From Arachis hypogaea (lineage: Eukaryota; Streptophyta; Magnoliopsida; Fabales; Fabaceae), in NCBI RefSeq assembly GCF_003086295.3, contig NC_092040.1, forward strand, positions 2,852,001 to 2,916,000: DNA of 64,000 nt, written 5' to 3'. How positions within the stretch are numbered: the first letter of the stretch is position 1; each line of letters opens with the position of its first letter. The notes under the pieces were generated by a model. That model was not told the DNA's origin. It made no database searches and was given only the letters and a program-made list of their open reading frames with translations. Positions 10,353 through 20,818 of this stretch are shown here, one piece after another. The translations under genes and the position numbers were made by a program.

Positions 10353-11604
10353 ATGTGAGGAGTGTGTGGGTGTATATTGTGTACCTAGAATTGGAGGTTG
10401 TCCAATCCACTGACCAAAAAAAAAATCTCACCTAGACTGAAAAAAAAACAAAAATTATTTTTTATATGGACTATATATTGGTGTTTTTGTTCAATATTAA
10501 AAAGGAAGGTATTTTGTCACACTGTAAATGACAGATTCAACACACAGAAGACGTGATGATAGAATCCGTCAGAAGTATGGCAGTTTCTCAACAACACGCG
10601 AGGGCGTAGTGATGTGGCGAACAATAATGGGTGGCAGTGTCCTGCCAACACGTCAAGAGCGTGTTGCCCTAGAGTCTATGAAGCATTGTAGGTTTTTGCA
10701 CGTTTTAAAAAAAAAAACGGCAGCAACATGGAAGGTCGTGTTGCAGACGGTCTGTATGCAGGGGATAACCCTCACCCCGGTAACCAACGACGAAGCAAGT
10801 TCTATAAATTGAGTTGTCTTGTGACCCATTTCATGCATGATAGTGAGGCTGTTTTTGTGTTAGTGTTAGCAAAAGAAAAAGAAGAGAGTGTGAAAAACTA
10901 AACTCACCGAAAAAGAAGAAGAATAGAGTGTTAGTGTTAGCAGTGTGTTGGTAGTAATAATGTGAGTAGTGTGTTGAAAGAAAAAAAATATTAATTTGTA
11001 GTGATTAAAAATGGTACGTAACTATACGGCACCCAAACATCATATTATCAATTATTTGGATCATCCAATATATATAAGTTGATAAATTTTATTTTTTATG
11101 TATTTAAATTTTTTAAATTTTTGTTATTGTTAGCGTCATATAAAAATATAATATTATTATTTTAGTATTTTTTTTGTATTTTATGAATGTTTTTGAATAA
11201 ATTTTTTATTTGTCTAATATAATTATATTTTATTTTATACAAATATGAATATGTATTTTTAATATTTTTGTTATAATGGGATTATTTTTTTGTACATTTA
11301 ATAAATAATTTAAATATTAATAAATAAATATTTAGATAAATAAATATTAACGAAGTATTTTATTTAATTTCGAAAATAAAAATTATTTATATTTATTTAT
11401 TTTTAAAAATAAATATAAATATTTATTTAGAATATTTAAAGAAATAAATGTTTTTTAATTATGATTAAAGATAATATTTATATTGATGTCAATTAGCATT
11501 GTAAATAAATATTTATTTGTAATAATTATTATTTATTTAAACTAATAAATATATCTTTGTTAAACCAGCCCAATAGGAATTTGATGGTTCGTAAACTAGA
11601 TTTA

Positions 11605-12102
11605 CCATAGATGTAGAATCTGATGGTCAAAAACTACTTACGCTTAATGAGATTCTACCACGTTTTTAGGATTGGGATGATAAGAGGATTTTACCCCTTA
11701 TTAGCTGCTCTGGTGGAAAGGTCGAGTCCAGAAACTCACACTTTTTTATTGTCGGTAGGTGAGGTTACTGTAACACTGAAAGATGTTGTTCATATATTTG
11801 GCTCACCCATTGATGGAGAGCCTGTGAACGGGTAGACAGATTGTAGTAGTGACTTCCTATAGAGTCAGAGCATCGCGATATTTGGTCGCGAACTGGTTGT
11901 TAGTAATTCTTCTAAATCTTATATAAAGCTAAGTTGGGTTCGACGTATTAGAGATGTAGAGTCATTGGACACTGAAGAGTCTATTAAGAGATACGTCAGA
12001 TGCCAGATTTTCTGTTTGTTGGGTTCGACCCTATTCACGGATAGGTTGACTGCATATGGCCACGCGAAGTATCTACCGTTGCTTTGCGATTTCGAACGGA
12101 TA
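11605..12102 (+). pseudogene. Plant mobile domain (MAIN-LIKE type) pseudogene, 3'-truncated
   Basis: The conceptual translation keeps the plant-mobile-domain (PF10536-type) signature: a block YPLLAALVERSSPETHTF (the family has VERWRPETHTF), GEVTVTLKDVVHIFG and PIDGEPVNG, then SIKRYVRCQIFCLLGSTLF and HAKYLPLLCDFERI. Two in-frame stops break it (TAG at 11833 in the place of a Trp codon, and TAG near 11860 in the place of a Gln codon). The homology stops dead after DFERI at about 12102, where the oppositely oriented transposase begins. This domain occurs in the MAIN/MAIL proteins and in many transposons; here it is certainly transposon cargo. Not expressed as a functional protein. Confidence 0.75.
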
Positions 12103-13536
12103 GGCAAAAGCGATAGGCACAACGTTCTTGTGCAACAGCAACTAGAAGTGTACCTTTGTATTTTTCGTATAGGTGTGTGCCATCAACATGAACTAGAGGC
12201 TTGCAATGCATGAACGCCCTAATGCATGACTGAAACTCCAAAATACACGGTGAAGTATTCTGACACTGTCCGCCTCCTCACTCCCGTTGTACAGGGGTCG
12301 TGTTTCTATTTGGACAATTGAACCAGGCATCTTCTGAACCATGTCCGAGAGACACCATGGCAAAGTTTGGTAAGAATCCTCCCAACCACCGAAAATTTTG
12401 ACTATGGACTTCTGCTTTGCCAACCAAGCCTTTCGGTAATTGATGGTATAGTTGAACCTTGACTGGACTTTCGCTATTATAGATTTCACCTTGATGGACG
12501 GGTTGGTCTCGACCAATTTCCTTATAGCCTCAGCAACTGTATATGAGTCCAACTTGGAATGATCCTGTGAAATCGTTTCCAATGTGCACATGTGCCTACC
12601 GTTCAGTGGCTCATACGTCATGCATTTTGCACCCACGCCCAAACGTCTTATTAGTTCGGATAAACCAATTGCACCTACGCCCATACGTCTTGCATTTTGC
12701 ATAGAACGTCTGTGACTCAGACTCATACACATTGTAGTCAACTCCTCTAGAGATAGTGTAACTTGTAATTGCTGCAACAACTGACTTTCTAGAACTATAT
12801 TCCATTCAAATCCTGAACTGTCTGTCCTCAGGATCAGCAACGCCTAAAGAAAGCAGAAATCATCATTCATTAATCAATCCAAAATATAAATAAACAAAAA
12901 TATATTATTCCCTCATCACGTACCTATGTTTGCATATTCCGGAAATTTTGGTGAATGCATGGCGTCAAAATCCAAGTTACACATAAAATGTGGAACGTTC
13001 ATCGGTTGACTAACTAAGGGATGAACCACTACATTCTCTGTTGTTGCCTCAACTCCCACATCACTATCCTCGTCTTCGTCGCCGGCTTCATAAGCTGCTT
13101 CAAATTCTTCTTTGCTGTCATTATTCATTCCTTTGTATACTGCATCTCTATCATCCTCTATATCTAAATCATTTTGAATCACATCTGTCTCTACGTTTTG
13201 AAACTCAACATACACCTCAATCTGTGGCTATCGCATCTAACTCTACCAGTGAATTTGAAACATATTCTGCATACTCACTGCGTCAATGATCGGCATAATA
13301 TCAAACTATATTTGACCACCAAAAATTATAAACGGATTTTGGTACAGAATACTGCTCACTCTCCTCAACATACCGTTCTCTATGCTTTGACAAAAACTAT
13401 TCTGAAGCTCCATGAACATCATGGTGCATGAAACCACAAACGAAAACAGATTTTAACACACAAATCTCACTTCCTCATGAGTATTCTGTATAATCTCACC
13501 GTTGCGATGCACTACCAAATTTGCGGTATCCTCCAT
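12103..13536 (-). pseudogene. MuDR/MULE transposase pseudogene, C-terminus deleted
   Basis: The minus-strand start ATG is at 13534-13536 (MEDTANLVVHRNGEIIQNT), followed by a Glu/Asp-rich linker (13215-12916) and a likely intron near 12840-12925. The MuDR-type DNA-binding region (RKSVVAAITSYTISRGVDYN, near 12790-12720) and the following HTH-like block (SKLDSYTVAEAIRKLVETNP ... LAKQKSIVKIFGGWEDSYQ, 12560-12380) come next. The DDE domain starts at VDGTHLYEKYKGTLLVAVAQ (about 12195-12135), giving only the first catalytic Asp. Stops, including TAA near 13463 and TAG codons near 13300 and 13255-13230, and at least two frameshifts (near 12650 and 12240) destroy the frame. Homology ends at about 12103 against the mobile-domain pseudogene. 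Confidence 0.8.
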
Positions 13537-13900
13537 TACATATTTTTCACTATCAAATAACACTCTTCTTCACAATGAAAATGGTACCGAATTTTGCTTT
13601 ATATAGAGGGGAGCACTTAGCACGCCTTTCACGTGTTACATCACCAACCAACCAGACTAAGATACGTGGCAACACGCTCCTACCTACTGACTCAATACGT
13701 CCTCCATGTGTTGCTTCATCAGCCAATGAGACGAAGTCATGTGTAACACGCCTCCCGCGTGCTACAATCCCAAGCTATCAGCATTCGTCACGTGACAATC
13801 ACGTCCTCCACGTGCTGCATGCAACACGACCCCGGCTCGTATGTTGGAGCCTCCATCTAACACATTTACCAACTTGTAAATACACACATTGCACATATTT

Positions 13901-15234
13901 TTAACTAAAACATCAATAATTAATCTATAACCAAATTTTTTAGCCTGAAAAAAATTGTTTTCTTTGGGACTTTTATTACTTAGATCCAAATAAAAAAAAT
14001 AAACAAACAAAAAAATATTTTGATAATAATAAGACTTATGTGATTAGCCGAAATTATTCTCAAAAAAAATCTCAGCTAATTTAATTAATTAAAATTATGT
14101 TTGTTATTTTTTTAAGTTACATTATTATTAGAGATAAAGATGGCGAAAAAATAGTTAAATTATATGTTGTAAATGAAACAAATTCTTTAAATCTTTATAA
14201 AGGCACATAAGGAAACACGTTTTTATATGAAGATAAGTGTTATTTCTTATTAGTTGAAACACAGCACAAATACAAAAATAAATATCTACTCTCGGATTCA
14301 AGTGTTTTTTTTTTAATAAATAAATAAATACAACATTTAAAGATATATATATGAATAAAAAAAATTATATTTTTTCACTTTTTTATATATCTCCTACATA
14401 TACAAAAACAATTTATTTAAGAATATATCTCGTCCTTATTAAAAATGAGATAAGTAAAAAAGCGATAAACACTTATTAATACGTTACAGACGAGATAAGA
14501 CACATAATCTAAACTAAACATATATAGTTTGCATTGAGGATGAGATATCACTAGAAATGAGATACATTCAGTCCAAAGCATATGTATAATATTGTGTAGG
14601 GACGAGTTGGATCTATCATTTTGTCCGTACGCAGTTTTTGTGAGTCATTTTTTTCACTTTGGGAGAGATTTGGAGAGTTTTGTGAGTTTTCAAAGAGTTT
14701 CAATAATGTAAGTTATATTTTTCGTATAGTAACATATTGAAATGCGACCTGGCATATTGTGAGAGCCTTGATCCTGAAATTAATACTCGCATTAGTTAAT
14801 TTTTTTTTTATTTTCGTTACTTTTTTAACTCAGTTTAGGTAGTAAAACTTTGCATGATACAAAATTTATGGCTAGAAATAGTTTGTTACGAATTTAATAA
14901 TTTTATTTTATTTTAATTTATTTTAATTTACTTAAGTTTATTTTAGTTATTTTTTATTTTATTTTAGTGTAGTTAGTTTTTTAGAACGAAAATTGTGTGT
15001 TAGGGATAATTAGTTAAGTAGTGATATTATTTTTAGGTTTTCAATGTGTTGTTGTTGAATAAATTTTAAGGTGCTTTTTTTCGTCTGATTTCTAAGTAAT
15101 GACGTCAGCATTAACCATGTTTTTAAGGGAATCAATTTTGATTATGGTTGTATGTGTAAGTGGCTTTTGTTTAAAAAAAAATTAAGTCGTACATTTTTAT
15201 AGTGACCTACAGTACTTCACTTAAGATAAATTAG
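13901..15234. other. Intergenic DNA
   Basis: AT-rich and without a gene. The part from about 14590 onward (gggacgagttggatctatca ... gagagccttgatcctgaaattaa) may be the degenerate 5' part of the element that carried the second mobile-domain pseudogene, but this is too weak to annotate. Confidence 0.5.
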
Positions 15235-15911
15235 TCACACCATTTGGTACCTCTTGAGATTCTATTGTCATACTTTAGGGAGGTCGACTTAGAACATGCA
15301 ATGCAACTCAGAGATTTCTTTGACAATACTTGATCTCTATTTTTGTCGAGAAATAACGCCCTGAAATACACATTCAATCTACTATAGAAAAAATATACGA
15401 TCACACTTTAGGATATGATTTATCACTTTGAGATTGCATATAGAAAGAGATCCGATTAATAAATGTTTAAAAAATTTTGAAACCTTTCATTAGCATCTGA
15501 CATGGGATTGGGTGGAAGAGCTAATTAGGAGCCATATGCCACCGCAATAGCCCGAGAGAAAGAAGGGGGTCTTTGCCATCAAGATGACATGGCTTAGACA
15601 GAGAATGCAATAGTTTGTTCGATGCTACATCATGACACTAATTGGGGGGTATTTGATGACAAACAACTCCAACAACTTTGTCTATATTCGATGGCTTTTC
15701 TTGTTAGCAGACTTCGACAGTTGTAGGAGGTTGTCTTGGGGTTCGACTGTGCTGGTTTAGACGTATAAATACTTTAACAGTGTAACTGACCGAGATACCA
15801 TAGACATAACTAGTTGGATCTCTTTTTTTTATTATGAGTTGAATAGACGATAAATTTTTCGTTTGGAGACCTAGAGACAGAGATTTTTTGACATTTTTCT
15901 TGCTCATCAGG
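15235..15911 (+). pseudogene. Second plant mobile domain pseudogene
   Basis: Fragments in the plus strand match the mobile-domain family: EHAMQLRDF near 15294-15320 (family: the LRDF-FDNS block), a Lys/Thr-Trp-Leu-Arg block at 15583-15605, then RCYIMTLIGGYLMTNNSNN at 15621-15677, FVYIRWLSLLADFDSCRRLSWGS to about 15746, and a tail to a possible splice donor at 15910. Many stops and frameshifts are present (for example TGA at 15331, TAG at 15611, TAG at 15758). The WRPETH core is missing. It is more decayed than the copy at 11605-12102 and belongs to a different subfamily (RCYIMTLIGGYLM rather than RCQIFCLLGSTLF). Confidence 0.6.
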
Positions 15912-16052
15912 TATAAATTTAATTGTTAGTTTATTTTGAATTTAGTTATATGTAACAAATGAACCTCAGATATCGAACACACATGTTTATTGTCTATAAT
16001 CCAAAAAAGCTTGAACCTGAAGTCTCAGTTTGTTAAGACTGCGAGAAATTTG

Positions 16053-16076
16053 TGTAAAAGGATCTGGTAGGTTCTC

Positions 16077-16156
<80 letters not shown>

Positions 16157-16296
16157 ATTTGTGATTGAATGCGCACTGAATTTTACACTAGAATTTGGTT
16201 TATATACAATAGACTTGACTTCACTAACAGACTTCTAATTTGTCTAACTAACTCCAGCTTAACGCTTTTGACTACTACTTACTCTTTATACTTCCA
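16053..16296 (-). repeat. 3' LTR of the outer copia element
   Basis: Begins tgtaaaaggatctggtaggt and ends ttatacttcca. It matches 31722-31928 but carries an expanded (GT)n(GA)n tract. Confidence 0.85.
16077..16153. repeat. Compound (GT)12(GA)26 microsatellite
   Basis: Perfect GT units to 16100, then perfect GA units to 16153, inside the LTR. The partner LTR has only short interrupted GA runs. Confidence 0.95.
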
Positions 16297-18537
16297 TCCT
16301 CCCTCAATTGAAGGCATTGAACATCCTCAATCCTGAATTTGCTTCGAAAGTCAAGGAACTTTGTGGAGGAAACTGCTTTAGTCATTATGTTTGCAATTTG
16401 AACATCACCAGGGATGTGTTTCACTGCAATTCTGCCAGCTGCAACATGATCACGAACAAATGCCAAGTCAACTTCAAAGTGCTTTGATCTAGAATGCTAA
16501 ACCGGGTTGGCAGACAGGAGCACAACGCCAGAGTTGTCACAATACACTTTTGAAGTTGGACCTGTGATGTGAATTTCACGCATAAGCTTTGTCAGCCAAA
16601 GCAATTCTGCTACAATAGCCGCAATACCTCTATATTCTGCCTCTGTGCTTGATCTAGAGACACAATGTTGTTTCTTAGAGGACCAAGAGACAAGATTCCT
16701 CCCTATATACACACAATAACCAGCAGTAGACTTCCTATCTTCAATATCCGAAGCCCAGTCTGAATTAGTGTACCCAGTTAAAGACAGGTCAGAGCACCTC
16801 TGCAAATGCAGGCCCAAGGAAGTGGTTCCTTGTAGATACCTCAATATCCATTTCACTGCCTTCCAATGTGATTCCCTTGGTGATTGCATAAACTGACACA
16901 CCTTATGCACCGAGAAAGCCAATTTGGGTCTGGTGATAGTGACATATTGCAGACTCCCCACTATAGAGCGGTACAAGCCAGCGTCCCCAAACAAGTTGCC
17001 ATCTCCCGAGGTCAATTTCAGGTTAGATGTCATGGGAGTAGGAGAAGGTTTGCATGCATCCATTTTCACCCTCTTCAACAAATCATTGATGTACTTTGTC
17101 TGGGAAAAAACAAGACCACCAGTGGTAGTCTTGGTGACCTCGATTTCCAAGAAGTAAGATAGTTCACCCATGTCTTTAAGAGAAAATTTGCTATTAAGCT
17201 TTGCTGTGATGTCCCGAATCGTTACTGAAGAGGTTCCAGTGATGATAATATCATCAACGTACACCAGTAAAAAGGTAGTGGAATCAGAGGAGTGCCTGAC
17301 AAATAGCGATACATCAGACTTGGTGGGGTGAATCCCAACCCATGCAGTGCACTAGAGAGTTTAGTGAACCAAGCTCTTGGCGCTTGTTTGAGCCCATATA
17401 GTGATCTGGTGAGTCTACAAACCACATTTGAGCCTCCAATTTCAAATTCTTGAGGCTGCCTCATGTAAATTTCTTCATGAAGGTCGCCATTTAGGAACGC
17501 ATTGTTGACATCAAGCTGCCTAATGCTCCAACCTTTTGAGTGCAAGTGTCAAAACCAGTCTTATTGTTACCGGTTTAATCACTGGGCTAAAGGTTTCTTT
17601 GAAATCAATTCTATCCCTTTGACTGCACCCTAAAGCAACTAGCTTGCTTTATATTTGTTGATTGAGCCATCTGCATTGTATTTGAGTCGAAATACCCATT
17701 TTCTACCAATAGCATTTCGGTTCTGTGGCAATTCTTCAAGTCTCCATGTATTGTTTCTCATTAGTGCTGTATACTCTTCTGTCATTGCTTGTCTCCACTT
17801 GGGGTCACTCAATGCTTCTCTTGCTGATTTCGATTTAAGGCTCTTTTGAGTGTTTGCTTGAAAGGCCTTCGATTTTCTGATGCCATTTTTCGATCTCGTA
17901 ATCTTGTGATGGTTACTTGATGGAGGTTCTGGTTGATGTAAGGGTGAGGGGTTAGTGTTAAGTGATGGTGACGGTAAGGGAGTAGGGTGGGTAATAAGAG
18001 AGTTGGGAGCAAGGTTTGCTGGTTGGGAAACACTGGAAGGTGGTGGCTGATTTGGGAGAACAGAAATGGAAGGCAATAGATGTGGGTAGGAGATTTCTCC
18101 TTTAGTGGTGGAGATGGTAGTGAACCCATGGGATCCGTCTTTGAAAGGGAATAAATCTTCTTGGAACTGTACATTTCTTGTAACAATAACCTTTCCTGTT
18201 TTTGTTAAGCATTTGAATCCTTTATAATGAATTGCTGGACCAAGATACACATAGGGCTCAGATCTGAACTGCAACTTATTAGTGTTGTAGGGTCTGGTGT
18301 GGGGATATCAGAGGCAACCGAATACTTTGAGCATGGATAAAGAGGGACTCTTTCTAAATAGTTTTTCAAAAGGAGACCTAAACTGCAAAACTGGTGTGGG
18401 AAGCAAATTTATGAGCTGAGTAGCTGTGGTGAAAACATCTCCCCAATACTTGATAGGCACACTAGCTTCAGCCAGTAATGATAAACCCATTGTAGCGATG
18501 TGTTTATGTTTCCTTTCGGCAGCACCATTTTGTTGAT
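16297..18537 (-). pseudogene. Outer copia integrase-RT-RNase H (downstream half)
   Basis: Continues the integrase at HQQNGAAERKHKH (18535-18498), the region holding the third catalytic residue. This is followed by YWGDVFTTATQLINLLPT, the RT start WRQAMTEEYTALMRNNTW (about 17800), the block [13 protein letters not shown] (17520), [11 protein letters not shown] (17390), the RT core YVDDIIITG (17262) and RNase H (TGYTNSDWASDIEDRKSTAG, about 16770; SRSSTEAEYRGIA, 16650), with a C-terminal tail to about 16275. There is a frameshift at about 17260 between the two RT segments, another near 17600, and a stop at 16497 in the NPV-HSRSKH motif. Confidence 0.88.
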
Positions 18538-18542
18538 GAATA
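18538..18542 (+). repeat. Left target-site duplication of the Sirevirus
   Basis: GAATA, identical to 29821-29825. Confidence 0.95.
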
Positions 18543-20192
18543 TGAAGGTTGTGGTAGGCTTAGAGAAGGGGGGGTTGAATCTATGCCTTCCTTTGATTTG
18601 CTATTTTCACCCTTTTTTAAGCAAGGTTACAAATCTGATTCTGTTTGAACTCAGCAGCGGAAATTTATGAGACAAGTTATTTTTGTCTCATGAATATCAT
18701 AAAACAGAACATGACAGAGAAGAAAAGCTAACACCAGCATATATCCTGGTTCGGTTGCTTTGTGCTATGCAACCTACATCCAGTCTCCTCCACAACTATG
18801 GAAGAATTTCACTATAGTTAACAGTATTACATACACCAATTTCACACTCAAGTTCTAACCTAACTTGACATTGGCTATGCTAACACTCAACTATTCACTC
18901 TTAGTGCTAACCCAACTAAGAAAGGGATACCAGACAGGTACAAGATACAAGACACTTAGCTAACCTAAAGAAATCTGAAAATAACTATAGGCTTTTCTCT
19001 AAAGTGTATCTCTCAGCCTTTTTCAATTCTTGGCTTTTTCTCAAGCTTTCTCACAATGCCTTTTCTCTCAAGAAATTACAGAAAGATAAGCTTAGAAAAA
19101 TACATTACAAGCAGTAAAACATGAAGGAGATTGACTTTATCAACAGCCTCTGTGCTATGCGAAAAACCAGATTAGCAAGCCTCTGATTCAGTTCTTCATA
19201 CTGGCGGAATGCACCTTTGATTAGGTTACACTGTCCAGTTAGTTGAACTTCTTCAAAGAGCTCTCTCAGAACAAACACCTCAAGTTCACTGGTTATCTCT
19301 CCTTAGTCTGAATGAACAGAAAAACTTCTTTTTTAACTCCTTTCATGTTGCTGGGTCCTTCTTCCAAGGTCAACATCTTGAGCCTTGAGCTTCACCAACC
19401 ACAGATTCACTTTTTCTCCTTAATCCTCAAAGTAGAAACTTTCCCTCTGACTTCCTCATCTTGACCGAAAGCCACAAAGCAGTAACCGTAGAAATCTTCT
19501 CATGGTCAACTTGATCTTAGCCATAGAATAGCTACTTGGTCCCCAAGTATCACTTGTGACTGTAGATGTGAAACAGAATAGGACAGAGAACCACTTTCCC
19601 TTGAATGCCATTTTCGGATATAGCAGAGAGTGGGAAGAAGAGAAGAAGATTTGATGCAAGCAAAATGAGATGGATTACCTTTAACCTAAGCTTGATTTGG
19701 CTTGGAGTTACTGTTTTAGCTTCTGTGCTTCAAGCTTCACTCTCTCTCTCTCTCTCTTGCTTCTTTGGTCACTAGCTTATGGATGAAGCTTTTTCTCTCT
19801 TTCTCTTTCTTACTTTTCTGATGCTATGATTTGACTTGATTAGAGAAGTGTACGTTGCTGTGGTGAGAGCAAGTGAGAGGGAATGAAAGCTTCAATCTTG
19901 TATGAGAAGCTTTGTGGGATGGATACAGGCTTGGATCCGGTTTTCATTAAGCCACCCGTTTGGCCCATTGGATCCTTTGGCTTTGATTCTCTTGGGCTGT
20001 GCTTGATTACTTATCCATCAGCCTTGCTATATCATTTTCATACCATTTGGGCTGCTTGAGATTTTGTTGGCCTGCAATATGAAATAAATAATTAGCAACA
20101 TATACTTATTAACACTTAACACTAATTATTTATTTTGCCCAAAAATAATGTTTGTCATCACTAATTAATTTAGTTAATTTCTTAACTCAACA
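18543..20192 (-). repeat. 3' LTR of the Sirevirus (1,650 bp)
   Basis: TG...CA ends. Nearly identical to 28175-29820. The difference in length comes from a CT microsatellite near 19740-19762, which is two units longer here. Confidence 0.93.
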
Positions 20193-20206
20193 ATCTCCCC
20201 CTTGAT
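20193..20206 (-). promoter_or_regulatory. Polypurine tract next to the 3' LTR
   Basis: The minus strand reads TCAAGGGGGAGAT directly before the LTR start TGTTGAG, the expected plus-strand primer position. Confidence 0.88.
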
Positions 20207-20297
20207 GACAAACATGATTTAAGCAACAATCAAAAGGAAATGAGTTTGAGTAAGGTTTTAGAGACTCCCTTTGAATGATGTTGCTTGCTAATGTGTT

Positions 20298-20594
20298 GCT
20301 CCCCCTTTCCTTTTCAACAGTAGCTCCCCCTGAATCTATGCTTTTTCCTTTTTGTTCATGTTTGTATTAAGCTTAAAAGGAGCTATTCAAGATGTAACTT
20401 GACTAAGGGATTCTAGCAACACATATTCAGCCCAGTGTTTCTTATCATGACAACAGCCAAAGCATATTGTAAATCAAAAACAATTTGCAAAAACAAAGTT
20501 CAGTTCTAATCCGAAACAAAGTTCAGAACAGAATTAGCAGCATCAATCAACTGATTCAAAAACCAATTTTTAATTGCTATTACTCCCCCTTTTG
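20298..20594 (-). repeat. Extra polypurine-tract-like copies
   Basis: Three more minus-strand GGGGGAG tracts lie between the envelope-like ORF and the LTR: GAAAGGGGGAGC near 20299-20310, TCAGGGGGAGCT near 20322-20333, and AAAGGGGGAGTA near 20581-20593. Repeated polypurine tracts are a described Sirevirus trait. Confidence 0.7.
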
Positions 20595-20818
20595 TCACCA
20601 AGGGCGGATAACATGCAAGATCAACAAAAATAGCACTATAAACCCTGCAAGAAAGGTTAGTGCACAGTCAAAACAACCAACTAAATAACCAAAAGTGCAT
20701 CAGTGTTCAAAGTTATTACAGTCATCCAAGACAAGAAAAGTAGATCAAACAATAGCAAAATAAACAGAGTTTATGAGACAAAAAATGAGCAGCAGCAGCA
20801 GTTTTTATGAGACAAATC

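Larger units (their letters stand above)
10500..13900. mobile_element. Decayed MULE carrying transposase and plant-mobile-domain remnants
   Basis: The two arms resemble each other in inverted orientation. The left arm (10500-10800) has gtattttgtcacactgtaaatgacag, then repeated aacacg...cgtgttg motifs (10592, 10650-10667, 10736). The right arm (13600-13900), read on the minus strand, has gtatttacaagttggtaaatgtgt, then cgtgttgcatgcagcacg and further such motifs. Between them lie a plus-strand plant-mobile-domain pseudogene and a minus-strand MuDR-type transposase pseudogene fused at about 12102. Ends are approximate and no target duplication was confirmed. Confidence 0.6.

Noticed and set aside
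10528..10838. 94- and 61-codon frames on opposite strands
   Set aside because: Located in the MULE subterminal arm with repeated aacacg/cgtgtt motifs; not a protein gene.
19456..19659. 67-codon minus-strand frame, repeated at 29088-29291
   Set aside because: Lies in both LTRs of the Sirevirus; it is LTR sequence, with no evidence of a protein.
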